From Ascaphus truei (taxonomy: Eukaryota > Chordata > Amphibia > Anura > Ascaphidae), in contig CM071586.1 in NCBI GenBank assembly GCA_036426205.1, forward strand, positions 12,415,124 through 12,479,123: 64,000 nt of DNA, in the 5' to 3' direction. Below the pieces are notes generated by a model that searched no databases, was not told the origin of the DNA, and saw only the letters and a program-made list of their open reading frames with translations. The position numbers and the translations under genes are program-made. Positions 44,472-56,260 of the stretch are shown here, piece by piece (the first letter of the stretch is position 1; every line of letters starts with the position of its first letter).

Positions 44472-47400
44472 GGATCAATAAACGGCCAAATATTAACATT
44501 AGCGTTGATATATGCCCCAAACATCCACGACCCCACGTTCTTCACACTAGTTTTCAACAAACTACATAAAGCTGCACAAGGTCCAATAATAGTAGCTGGT
44601 GATTTTAACACCACCCTTAACCCTAAGCTTGATAGATCGGGCCCACCACAGAGGTATCCCAAAACTAGCCCAAACGCTCTGCGTCTCGGCCTAAAAAAAA
44701 ATAACCTTCTGGACATCTGGAGGGAGCAACACCCCCACGATAGAGACTATAATTTTTTCTCACACCCTCACTCGACTTATAGCAGGATCGACTAATTCTT
44801 TGTCTCTAGCAGACTGGTTCCAAAGATCTCCCATACTGGGATCCATGATATTTCATGGTAAGATCATGCACCTATAGAGCTACGGTGCACACAATTAACT
44901 CTAGACAGACCTGGAGCAAACTGGAAACTGAATGAATCCCTCCTGAAAATACCGGAAATCTCTCAATTAATTGCGGAAGAAATAAAACAATATTTTAAGA
45001 TCAACGCCAGTTCGGTGAACTCCCAGCTATCCCTGTGGGAGGCCCATGAAGCTACTCTGAGAGGGATTCTTATTGATATGGCATCAAAGAGGAAAAGGGA
45101 AAGAGAGGCTAAGATCCGATTATTACAATCTAAACTAAAAAACCTCTCAGATAATCATAAACAAACTAATAACCCAAGCATCCTTACAAAACTGAAGGAT
45201 GTAAAAATCGAATTAAACCTGTTGTTAACCTCCCAGGCTGATATTTCATTGAACTGGTCAAAGAGGATGTTTTTTGATAAAGCGAACAAGCCAGATACTA
45301 TGCTTGCAAACAAATTACGATACACAACCCCAAATTATAATATCCAAGCTATTAGAAGGAAATCAGGCATTATCTCTGGAAATCCTAAAATTATATTAGA
45401 GGAATTCAAATTATACTACGAGAATCTATATAATGGAGATAAAATAGCGCATAATCTTCAGACCAACAGAGCTCGTGGGAATTTTCTAGCAAGCTCTAAA
45501 CTGACGAAGCTGACGGATGAGGAGAGAGAGAGGTTGGGCAGAGAGTTTACTCTAGAGGAGGTCTCCCTAGTAATCGACAACTTAAAGGCGTCAAAGGCCC
45601 CGGGGCCAGACGGCTTTTCAGGCCTATATTACAAAAAATTTAATAAATTATTAGCTCCCTACCTGCTCAAAATGTTTAACGCGGTACTAGCAGGAAGTCC
45701 CTTCCCCGAACATATGCACCAAGCGTCAAGATCAATAATCCATAAACCAGGAAAAGACCCACTAGATTGTAAGAGTTATAGGCCCATCTCACTCATTAAC
45801 AGAGATATCAAAATCTATGCCAAATTAATTGCCAATAGATTAAGTCAGATCCTACCTAGACTGATCAAGTCGGCTTTGTTAAAGATAGACAAGCGGCCGA
45901 TAACATCCGACGAATCATTGATCTGCTAGAAATAGCCAATGCCAAGAAAGTAAAAGTTATGGTGTTACGTCTAGATGCCGAAAAGGCTTTCGATAGGATC
46001 GACTGGGCATACTTAAAAGATACGCTTGGAGCATTTGGATTCGATAGTAACTTAATCATGGCCATAATGGCGCTTTACGCAGGCCCATCAGCTAGAGTCA
46101 TTCACCAAGGCTTCCCTTCGGATCCCTTCAAGATCAGGAGTGGAACAAGGCAGGTATGCCCCCTCTCACCCCTGCTCTTCGCCATGTGTATGGAACCATT
46201 AGCGGCCCAAATCAGAGAAAACCCAGATATCTCAGGGATTGAAAGAGAGTCCCAAGTCCATAAAATAGCTCTCTATGCGGATGATGTCCTTCTGGTATTG
46301 TCCAGGCCCCTCACATCTCTCCCCAATCTCTTCAGCTTGTTGGATAAGTTTAACAAAATATCAGGGTTCAAAATAAACCAATCAAAATCAGAGGCCTTAA
46401 AGGTCACGATCCCGAAAGCAGAAGAAAAACTTATATCACTTAATTTTAACTTCCGGTGGCAAAGCAAGGCGATCAAATACCTAGGGGTCTTTATCACCTG
46501 TAACTTTAAAGAAATCTATAAAGCTAATTACCCCAAACTAATTCGAGCCCTGAGAGAAGATCTAAGGCGCTGGTCAAAATTCAACATCTCATGCAAAATA
46601 TACAGCATAAAGATGAATTTACTCCAACGAATATTGTACTTGTTTAAAACACTCCCAGTACCCATAAATTTGACAGAAATAAACGAGTTACAAGCCACTT
46701 TATCCAAATTTATATGGGGGGGGGGGCAAAAAGGCACGAATTTATAAACAAACACTATTGAAACAACCGACAGAAGGTGGCTTGGCAGTACCTTGCTTGG
46801 TAGAATATTATAGAGCGGCCCAATTATGTCAAATTTCTCTATGGCAGACAAACCCCGATTTGAAAAGATGGGTGGCATTAGAGAGCACGACTTGTTTCCC
46901 CATTGGAACTAAGCCAACTAATATGGACCCCAAAAATAGCGAGATTAAAAGCTATACATCAGCCGCTATCCTCAATGATGGGATGCAGTCAAATTTAAGT
47001 GTGGCCTCACAACCAAAAATACGCTGATGACACCCCTGTGGGGGAACCCGCACTTTGCTCCGGATATGAATAGTGCAAATTTCTTACTGTGGAAACACAA
47101 TAATATCTCAAGACTAAAAGATCTGGAGGGAAGAGACAAAATTATAACATTCGAACAAATTAGGTCAGACAAAAAGTTCCCCCACTCTGAATTTTTTAGG
47201 TACCTCCAGATCAGAGCATTTTATAATAAAACTAACCCACACCCCCCATTGACGACATTTGAAAAGCTCTGTCTCAGAGAGACAACTACTAAAGGACTCA
47301 CATCGCAGTTGTATAGAGAAGTAGTCGGTTCGTCCGCCAAGGTCTCCCATAAACTAGGGTACATGATAAAATGGGAAATAGATCTCGGCGAGACTCTAGA

Positions 47401-48331
47401 CGAAGAAGCATGGACCCAAATAGATACAGCAGCCAAGAGCTCGATTTGTACAACATTAAAGGAGAACGCATATAAGGTCCTGATGAGGTGGTACCTGACA
47501 AGACTCAAACTATCGAAATTTGCCAAAGGATACTCCCCATTGTGCCCACGACAATGTGGAGACCCTGCGGATCTGTTACATATCCTGTGGTCCTGCCCTC
47601 GGCTAGCACCGCTATGGCATATAATCAAAGATTGGCTAGAGAGGATCTTGGGCCTCAAAATATCATTCGACCCAGGGCTCTTCCTATTAGGTAGAGCTCA
47701 CAAGGGAATAGCAAAAGTAGATCTCAAGCTTATTGCTCATTTTCAACAGCTGTGAGGTGCGAGATCGCAGCATTATGGAAACAAAGTGAAATCCCATCAA
47801 TTCCCAAGATTCGGAACAGAATTTGGTACGTCTGCCAGATGGAAAAATTAACGAGTTTAGTTAATGATACTGGCGAAAATTTCCTAAAAGTCTGGACGCC
47901 ATGGTTGGCTCAGACAGACATCCCAGGGGTGGAAAAAACCTCAATATTGCTTTGATAAGTAGAAAATGCGTTCTCCTGTGATGCAGTAACAAGACTGAGC
48001 CTTGGGTGATATTAAACGCAAACGACGTTCACACTGATAAACGGATAGTAGGCACGTCCCATGGATTCGAGGAGAGCAAAGCGGCGCAAAAGACTCGGAG
48101 CGGCTCCGTGGCCTTCCAACCATTCCCCACCCCCCCTTTTTTCTTCCCTCCCATCCCCTATTCCCGTTTCTTTATTATTTTTATTACACATCGTTAAATT
48201 TCTGACCACAGATGTTTTATGGTTGAGATACATGTGAGAGGATGATAATGCATGACGCAGTACTGTTCCTGCAATGTATCACGGCTGTTACTTAAAAGAA
48301 AAATCAATAAAAACGATAAGTTAAAAAAAAA
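44472..48331 (+). pseudogene. L1-type non-LTR retrotransposon, 5'-truncated ORF2
   Basis: The insertion starts inside the apurinic endonuclease (LALIYAPN, VAGDFNTTLNP; stop after SRID at 44795). A linker region (45015-45530) is followed by the RT: SKAPGPDGFSGLYY, YRPISLINRDIKIYAKLIANR, a shift near 45880, GFVKDRQAADNIRR, LDAEKAFDRIDW, RQVCPLSPLLFA and the catalytic YADD (near 46275). A G-run shift occurs near 46720. The carboxyl region has a CX3C...HILWSCP cysteine motif (47545-47595), another shift near 47755, and IRNRIWYVCQMEKLTSL. A 3' UTR and poly(A) end at 48331. At least five disabling changes. Confidence 0.92.
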
Positions 48332-48332
48332 G

Positions 48333-48454
48333 GGGAGATGGGCTAGCCCCGTTAGCACCCAGCTCTAGGGTAGGATTGCCTGGGAGAGGGGTGGGTGGGC
48401 CAGTGGGAACCGGGGAGGAAAGGCAGCAAGTGAGCCAGCTATATTTCCCCATTA
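48333..48454. repeat. 118-base duplication right of L1
   Basis: Copy of 44354-44471 with four mismatches or so and one extra gtgg. Confidence 0.85.
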
Positions 48455-48998
48455 CCCTGGCAGAGCCTCAGGGGGTCTCTCGGTTTAGAGCTCCACTGTT
48501 GTCGCCTAGCTATGGGCTGAGGGTATCAGGGGCAGTGGCACATTTAGACCACCCTCGGATTACCAGCCAGCCAGGAGCCAAGGCAGGTGCTTCTGCACCA
48601 GTGCCCCTGGGCTCATCTTTGGTAATGGGGAGGCAGTGTCAGGGAGATGACCTCACTCAGGTGTCCTTAGTATCCAGGTTAGGACTAGCTAGTGAGAAGC
48701 GGAGTGAGGGAAGGTTGCAGGTAGGCAGCCAGCACAAGGTCTCAGTAGGAGAAGAAGGGCTAGTGGTAGCCGGGGAGGGAAAGCAGCAGGTATGGCAGCT
48801 AGAATTCCCCATTAGCCTGGCGGAGTCTCAGGGTGTTTCTCAGATCGGCAAGCCCCTTTTGCAGCCTAGCTATGGGCTGGAGGTATCATGGGCAGTGGCA
48901 AGCTTTTGCCACCCCAGGGATACCTGCCAGTAAAGTGCTAAGGCGGTTGCATCTGAAGAGCTGCCCCATAGCTCATCCATGGTAAGGGGGAGACAAGG

Positions 48999-50345
48999 TT
49001 TATTTATTTATTTATAAAATATTTTACCAGGAAGTAATACATTGAGAGTTACCTCTCGTTTTCAAGTATGTCCTGGGCACAAAGTAAGACAAATAATACA
49101 TGGTTACAAATACAGTTACATAAGTGAACAGTTTATACATTATATACAAGACATTTCATGCACAGTTAAAGAAAATATATATTATGGGCGTATGAAACAG
49201 TTACAGACCAGATAAAAATGTGAGACAGCCTTAGATTTGAAAAAAATTAAACTGGTGGGGGATGTGAGAGTCTCTGGTAGGTTGTTCCAGTTTTGGGGTG
49301 CTTGGTAGGAGAAGGAGGAACGGCCGGATACTTTGTTGAGCCTTGGGACCATGAACATTCTTTTGGAGTCTGATCTCAGGTGATAAGTGCTGCAAGTGGT
49401 AGGGGTGAGGAGCTTGTTCAGATAGCTGGGTATCTTGCCCATGAAGAATTTAAAGGCAAGACAGGAAAGGTGAACTTTGCACCTAGACTCTAGTGATGAC
49501 CAATCTAGTTCTTTGAGCATTTCGCAGTGATGTGTGTTGTAGTTGCATTGGAGAACAAAACAACAAATTGAATTGTAGAGGGTGTCAAGTTTGCTAAGGT
49601 GGGTTTGAGGTGCCGAGCCATATACTATGTCTCCATAGTCAATAATTGGCATTAGCATCTGCTGTGCGATACGCTTTCTGACCAGGAGACTTAGGGAGGA
49701 TTTGTTCCTGTAAAGTACGCCTAGTTTGGTATAGGTCTTAGTTGTCAGGGTATCAATGTGCATCCCGAATGTTAAGTGGGAGTCAAACCATAAACCAGGT
49801 ATTAAAACTAGTGACAGGGGTTAGGGTTGGTGTTGCATTGGGTCTATATCAGGAGCTCAGTCACTGGAAGCTTTAAAAATGTTAGTCTTGGTCCCAAACA
49901 CCATTGTGTTACAGTCTTGTCAGTGTTTAAAAACAGTTTGTTTTGGGAAATCCAGTTTTTCGAGTCTAAAAAAGTCAGACTGAAGTAGTGTGTGAAGGTC
50001 AGAGAGGCTATGGCTGTGTGCATATGGATTGTGTCGTCTGCATACATGTGTATTGAGGCTTCCTTACAAGCTGTGGGGAGATCATTAATGAACACTGAGA
50101 AGAGTAGGGCCCCAGAACAGAGCCTTGCGGGACACAACAGGTGATATCCAGGGGGTTGGAGTTAGAGCTGAGAGGACACATGTTGGGATCTTCCTGATAG
50201 GTAGGACTGAAACCAGTTTAAAGCATGCTTCCCTATTCCAGAGATATGGAGTTTGTTAAGCAGGATAGCATGATCAACTGTGTCAAAAGCCTTTGCAAAA
50301 TCTAGGAATACTGTCCCCGTTCCATTCCACACTGGATTTCATTTC
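48999..50345 (-). pseudogene. CR1/L2-type non-LTR retrotransposon, 3' part
   Basis: Minus strand. The RT segment from 50345 includes [18 protein letters not shown] sequence, then LLFSVFINDLPTACKEASIH and the catalytic YADD near 50040 (50137-49844). After a gap comes the carboxyl region (49763-49182: KLGVLYRNKSSL, PIIDYGDIVYGSA, LDWSSLESRCKVHLSCLAFK). The 3' end is a tttattta repeat at 48999-49015. Bases 50095-50168 are repeated at 50360-50432, so a 265-base tandem duplication occurred after insertion. Same family as 59400-61541. Confidence 0.85.
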
Positions 50346-51529
50346 AAACTTTTAGCACTGAGAAGAGTAGGGGCCCCAGAACAGAGCCTTGCGGGACACC
50401 ACAGGTGATATCCAGGGGGTTGGAGTTAGAAGATTAGGAAGGTAGGTGCACTCAGGTAGTCCCTGTGTCTGGGTTAGGATTGCCTAGGGGGGAGCAGAGT
50501 GAAGGTGGGCTGCAGGGAGGTAGGCAGCAGGAGTCATCAGCAGTGGCTGAGGTGCTGAGGCTAGGCAGGGAGGCACTGGGGAGCAGGGGGAGATAGGAGG
50601 TCAGTGGGGTGTCAGGCAGCTGGTAGAAGCTAGGGATGGGCTAGGAAGGCAGGAGGTCCCTTGTTCTGACTTGCCAGGAGCGACCCCCCTGACAGACTCC
50701 CCGGGATTCCCAGATATAGGGCTGTGGGGAGATAGGCAGCCAGGAGAAGTAGCCAGGGCTAGGGGGGTACAGCAAATGGTTCTGGCCCCAGGGCAGCCAA
50801 GGGTAGCTACAGAGAGGAAGGGCAGCACAGTGGAGGGGAGAGGAGTGATGCTGGCCCTTGCAGCAGTGGTGGTAGCAGTTGCTTATTTCCTGGCCTTCAG
50901 TTTTGAGAGGGCAGGAGCAAAGCATCTGGGTACCAGGAAACCCAGTACAGGGTACTGGGGGATTGCCTTGTCCCAGAAGGCACAGGAGGGGGTAGTGCTC
51001 AGCATCCCAGGTGGTTTCTGGAATCCAGAAGTGATGCCACTCGGGTGGGGACTGCCCTAGAGCCAGGGAGGAACGGCATAGGTATAGCGGAGCAGCTACA
51101 GGTGGGCACAGGGCCAGGGCAGGTAGGGGCCCTACAGGATAGTGACATAGCTCTTTCCCAGACTTGTTTGACGGAGAACAGCCGGTCTGTGCTTGGTATC
51201 TGGTCTCGCGCTGGTACAGACATGCCAGTCTCTGGGCAACATGCAGCCTGGTCTGAAGAGGTGCCCCTTCACGGTGGTCTTGGTTCACCAGGCACTGAGT
51301 GGGGGGCAGAGGGTGGCAAAGGAGAATGCCCGGCGGCCACGTTGGAGCCCTGCTCAGCAGGATCTGGACTTCACAATCCAATGTGGCCAGGAAAGTGTAC
51401 TGAACAATGCCGGAGGACAAGTTTGCCAGGCCAACCCCTCAGGACTTATCAAGTGCTTCAAGAATGCCGGTGGTGTCCCAGTGCCAGGGTGGGCAGCTGG
51501 GTCACAAGGCACCCATTGAGCAGGGGAGG

Positions 51530-53265
51530 TGTCATGGGAGAGAGGGTTTGGCCTGATATTAAAGGGGTTACACCCCATTTGGCCACCCCCTGCTCGCACT
51601 TGGGAAGCAAGGGGTTAACTGGACTGCGGTCCAGTAATGTGTTTTTTCCCTGCTTCAGTACCCAAATATGTATTCCCCTGTAAATATGTATTGTTCCCAT
51701 TCCAGTGTCTGCACCAACAAATACACTGGGGTGGATGCGGGAGGGAAGGGGTTAACAGTTAAGGAGTGATTATAGCCCTTTGTTCCCTTTTCCCGCCTTT
51801 GCAGGCTCCATTTTGCGGTTTCTCCGTAGGTCGCCGTTGGGAGATTCCGGCGATTTGGGCCCGTTTCCGTAGAAGACCTGCAGGTGGCGCCCGAAAGGAG
51901 GAGCGGCGGTTCCCCATTGTAAGTCAATGGAGCCATTCATTTCAATGGGGATTCCTTGACGCCGACCTCCAGGAACAGGTGGGCAGCCATCCAAACCGCA
52001 GACCGCAGAAGCGGATACAATATCTGAAAGAGAGCTTTGATCACACTGAGTTCAAGTTCAACTACAATTGGCGTGGGAAACTTAGGTTCTAGGGCACCCA
52101 GAAATAAAATTCTTTTTGACCCTAGGAACCCCCACACTCGACCACCACCGGGTCCGGGAATGAGGGACCACTGTAAAGGGTCGCGCTCGCCCCTAGGGTC
52201 GCAACATTGACTCTAACGGCGGAGGGAAGAGCCGTGTGCGTAAAAACGGCTAAGTCCGAAAGTGTTAAAAGTGTAAGCCCATATTTCCGGTTCTGTGAGT
52301 ACCAGAGGGTTGGGCTTTTGGTCGCATGTAGTCACTGTTCTGGCATGACCGCATGGCCATTTCCAGTCCTCTCCGATCAACCAGACGGAGTATGGGCAAA
52401 TGTAAAAATTGTGGTTTTCCTATAGACTTCAATGGCGGAGTTGCTCCATTGAAAGCCTATAGCGGTGGAGCCCATTGACTTCAACGGCGGAGTGGCTCCA
52501 TTGAAAGCCTATAGCAGCGGAGCCCGTTGATTTCAATGGGAGAGGGAAAAGCAGAGATTTCTTTTAGCTTTAGCGGAGAATCCTGCATTAAATTTAATAT
52601 GGGATTTTAACTTATTTTTTGTATCTCCGGTCCTGGGGATCGTGGCAAAGGTCCTGGCAAATTTCAGGCCGCTCAGACCCACAGAACGGACTATTTTAAT
52701 ATGTGCAGGTATTAAAGAAATACTGTTTTGCAAGGCTGGTATAAAAGCCCGGGAAAAGTTACTGGCTCTGCTTTATGTTAATGTTCAGGGAGGAGACAAG
52801 TGGTCTACAATAAACCCTCTGATCAAAGGCTGACCACTCTGATTGTGTACAATAGGGCGGGGGAATGCAGAGCCTGACTGGTCTGTAAGTGTCATAATTC
52901 ACACTTACGGACAGAAGGGTGGCCTGACTTCAAAGGAGTCTGCTAGACATTCAGGCGCCCCAAGGTTAAGGTATGAGGGCTGAAACTCCATATAAACGAG
53001 TGTAAGCCCTATACCCATTGTCTTCGTGTCTTTTTGTGATGTCTTCATCTGAACCTGTGTTGCTGAATGAAGTAGCAATCCTGTATCCTGATTGCTCATT
53101 GTCCAACTCTTAAGTAAGTGCTAATTCTTGGTTGTTATTTGTATATCTTGTATGTTCACCTTCTTTAAGGAATAAACTATATTTATTATATCTAAGTCGT
53201 GTTCAATTCAATTCAACCCAGATATTTTGGTGTGTTTTATAAACCTATCACTAGCTACCGTGACA
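51530..53265 (+). mobile_element. Right LTR of 12.6-kb LTR element
   Basis: A 1736-base partner of 40682-42452 with the same TG...CA ends, followed by gtcac (53266-53270), completing a perfect 5-base target duplication. It has only two of the 52-base units but carries about 140 extra bases (about 52180-52320) missing from the left LTR. Confidence 0.93.
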
Positions 53266-53356
53266 GTCACATACGCAATATGTTATTCACTAATATATGT
53301 TAAACTTCAGCTGCTTATCTGTGGTTTCATATACTTTAATTTTTTTCAGTATAGGT

Positions 53357-54166
53357 TGTAAGGAATCCGCTCCTGGGTTTTGCTGAAACCTTGTCCTTAC
53401 AGAACCTTGTAGCTTCTAGGAAACTCCCCCTTGAACCTGCAATCAAGAATCACCTGCTTCTGCAATTAGACTGCAGCCTGCTTCTTGTGGCCTCCTATGC
53501 TGCTCTGTCTCATTGGCTGTCTGTTCTATTTAATTTAACTCCTGCCCCGCCCACGAGGAAGTTGCTGAACATAGACTTTCTCTAGTAACTGTGTTTGCCA
53601 CAGCCTGTGTTTGGCCTGCCTGGCCTTCTTGTCATTGTTCTCAGTTACTGGCAGACTCCGCCGTGCGGCCGCGGTTACACTGAAGCCCCAGTGTTTCTTG
53701 TCCTGTCTGCAGTACCTGTTCCCTGCTTCCAGTCCTGCAGAGGCCTGCATTGGTGTTCCTGTTACCTGCTGCATATTCTCCTTGTAGAGGCCTGCATCGT
53801 TGTTCCTGTTACCTGCTGCAATCTCCTGCTTTCAGTGGCTTCCACTACTCACAGCTGTACCCGGCTAGGGGGTGCTGTTTTGTGCTGAAGCACTGGATTC
53901 CCCGTTCCTGTTCCTTTCTACGTTGGAGCACCTTCGCTCAAGCGTCCTGTTGCCGAACCCCAGCATGGATCTCATTTACCCAGCCTTCTCCTATCCTGAC
54001 CCCGGCTTGTCCACGGATTATCCTGCCTTCTCCTGTCCTGACCCAGCTTTGTTTGACCATGGAATTCGCAACCCGGATCAGGCTTCGTGGTCTAAGGTTG
54101 GTGTATATCTATCCCCACCTCAGCCCTGCGGTCCGGTCCAGGTTTGTGGTGAGCACGTACGTTACA
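53357..54166 (+). mobile_element. Solo LTR, 810 bp
   Basis: Begins tgtaaggaatccgctcctgg and ends gagcacgtacgttaca, with the 5-base duplication taggt on both sides (53352-53356, 54167-54171). No internal region. It contains attggctgtctgttctattta promoter-like sequence. Product of LTR-LTR recombination of a Ty3-type element. Confidence 0.85.
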
Positions 54167-54229
54167 TAGGTCTAGTATGACCATTTAATTATAATTAATT
54201 TTTACACATTTTTTATGTGCTTGGACATT

Positions 54230-54910
54230 TTCTATATACCCAATGTCTCAGCCACAATGGTGCCCTTCTCACTGCCATTGAAAGTGCCATGGGTCTTGCT
54301 GATCTGTTGTCAACTTAATTTCTGTGAGAGCACTCGGGATCAATCCTCTCATTGTATCCTGCTTGAGGGTTTCTTCCATGTAAGCTGCTCCGATGTGCAT
54401 GGCTCTGGATAGGGATGTTATTGCTACTGTTGGTTTGCATACTGAAAAATACTTTCCTATGACACACTCCATTTTTCAGTCCATAGCATCTTTGAAGGAT
54501 ACAGCTCCTCGACATGCAACTTCTTTGTTCCAGCAATCCTTGTGATTGCAGCGTAAACTTTAGGAGGGCTTCCCAAAAACCTGACCAATTTTTCTCAATA
54601 GAAATCATCCCAGCAAATCTTTTAAGAGCAAGCAATTTCTTGTCTGGCTGTGTCCACTCAGCCTCCATCACCTCCTTTATAACCTTGTGCAGGGGAAAAT
54701 ATCTCATCTTCCTTTGTGAGCCCATGAATAATTTCTTACTTCATGCGTTATTCTTCTGTGTCTTGTAACTCCAGTATTTACCTCATTGCCTTAATTAAGG
54801 GGTCTACAATGTCTAAATTACAATCCAAATCTTCATCTAACTCCACCTGTTTGGATGAATCCCAATATTCGCCCCCGAATGTTGCTGAAATACATCTGAC
54901 CCCTCTGAAA
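54230..54910 (-). pseudogene. DIRS-like gag fragment
   Basis: The minus-strand frame 54725-54315 reads RYFPLHKVIKEVMEAEWTQP, then DKKLLALKRFAGM, resembling the FPVHEVF..LV..EW..PEKK.. block of DIRS gag proteins. Same orientation as the 37.2-38.4 kb DIRS fragment, so both could derive from one element split by later insertions. Assignment is moderate. Confidence 0.55.
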
Positions 54911-55503
54911 AAGAGTCATCTTGTCTAGACTTGTTTGTGACCGTGATCTTTTGGGAGACTGCTTGCTTGCATGCTCAATCTGCACTATTTTCCTGACTTT
55001 CTAAGTGCCTCCTCATACCGCAAGCATAATAAAGGAATTCCGTGACTGTCACGACTATGACGTCATCACACATGCCACCTATAGACATGGGGACGACTTC
55101 CGATCCTCAGCACTCACGTTGGATGCCATTACCAGCCCTTTAAGGCCTACCCTGGCCTTGTGTTTCACTGATTGTGTTCCAGAACACAGACACCGGCAGG
55201 TGCTTCAGGGGGGAAAGGCTGACGACTCCTGAATTGAACTGCACGGTGAGTCCTATTTCAAAATAACAAAACCTACTGCTACGCTGTAGGACAGAAAAAA
55301 TACTGTCCTGTGTATAAGACAAGGGCCTTATAAACAGTACTAGTACCTACAGAAGAGTTTTCTGTCCTACTGGAGCTGCAGGTGAGGAGCTATCCAATTT
55401 GGTACCCACTGCCATGTGTAAAACACATTAAGTAGAATAGGTATTAAATATGAGAAAGTCAATGAAATAAGAACATGTAATTGGTATTAAATGATTTGAG
55501 CAG

Positions 55504-55611
55504 GTGAATTTAAAGATGAGATTGTACCACGGACTGAGCAAATAGAGGGGCTGAGTGTGAAGAGTCACCTGGAAGCCCAGGAGATGGAAAGCCTTGAAGG
55601 TACCAGCACAG
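55504..55611 (+). CDS. ZNF second linker exon
   Basis: Acceptor atttgagcag (or 12 bases later at taaag; both keep the frame), donor gtgagc, phase 1 on both sides. It encodes GEFKDEIVPRTEQIEGLSVK, then SHLEAQEMESLEGTSTG, an acidic linker. Its length (108 bases) and phase equal exon 36120-36227, so it may be an old duplicate of it. The preceding pyrimidine tract is poor, which lowers confidence. It joins in frame to the finger exon at 56261. Confidence 0.6.
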
Positions 55612-56260
55612 GTGAGCAGAACAAGCGTGAAGAAAGCAGCTCAGGGTCCATATTTCCCCTATGTGCAGAGAAAAATGATTACAATTCAAATTTATGTGTA
55701 GGTATGTTCTCAAGGAAATTAGAAAAATTCCTTCGCATTCCTTATTTTAACCTTCAGATTACTCTAATAATGTACCTGCTATGGCCCAGGGCATGCCATA
55801 CTGTAGGTCCTTGTGTCATTCCAGGTAAATGATCATTATAATGCTAGTTTTCTATGGCTTGATCAGAATCCCAATATCAGAATTCTGTTTGTCACCCTGG
55901 GGGAGATCCCCGAACATGTGATTGCTACCAATGGGGATCGCGACCCCGTGAAATCGCGTGCCTATCTTTAGGAGCATCCCCTTTGCCTTACAGGGTGGTG
56001 ATATTATATGGCAGCATGGAGATGCACCTTGTTTTTCTATTTGTTTTGTTTTCATATTCAAGTTCTGAATTGTCTTTGTAATGATTACATATAGAGAGAT
56101 GGCAGGCAACACATAATGTGGCATAGAACATATAACCAAACTCGAAAGTGTTACCACCAAAAACCAATACCCCTCATTGTCAAATTATGCTCATAGTGAA
56201 TGAAATGTTAGATTATACTGTTATGATATACTGTACTCACTGTGAATTTCCTTCCAACAG

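Larger units (their letters stand above)
42453..51529 (+). mobile_element. Internal region of the LTR element (pol-less)
   Basis: Between the LTRs. A candidate primer site (tggcagcggtgggattga) lies at 42468. Only gag-like sequence survives (42845-43213); no protease, RT or integrase was seen. A series of diverged repeats of about 300-400 bases (ggtatcaggg, ctaaggcgggtgc, ggggaggaaaggcagc) fills 43990-44470, 48333-48990 and parts of 50430-51500. A polypurine tract (agcaggggagg) sits directly before the right LTR. An L1 (44472-48331) and a CR1 (48999-50345) are nested inside. The element was probably mobilised by a relative. Confidence 0.85.

Noticed and set aside
50641..51683. Open frames of 259 (minus) and 212 (plus) codons
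   Set aside because: Overlapping frames in low-complexity internal repeats of the LTR element; no motifs.
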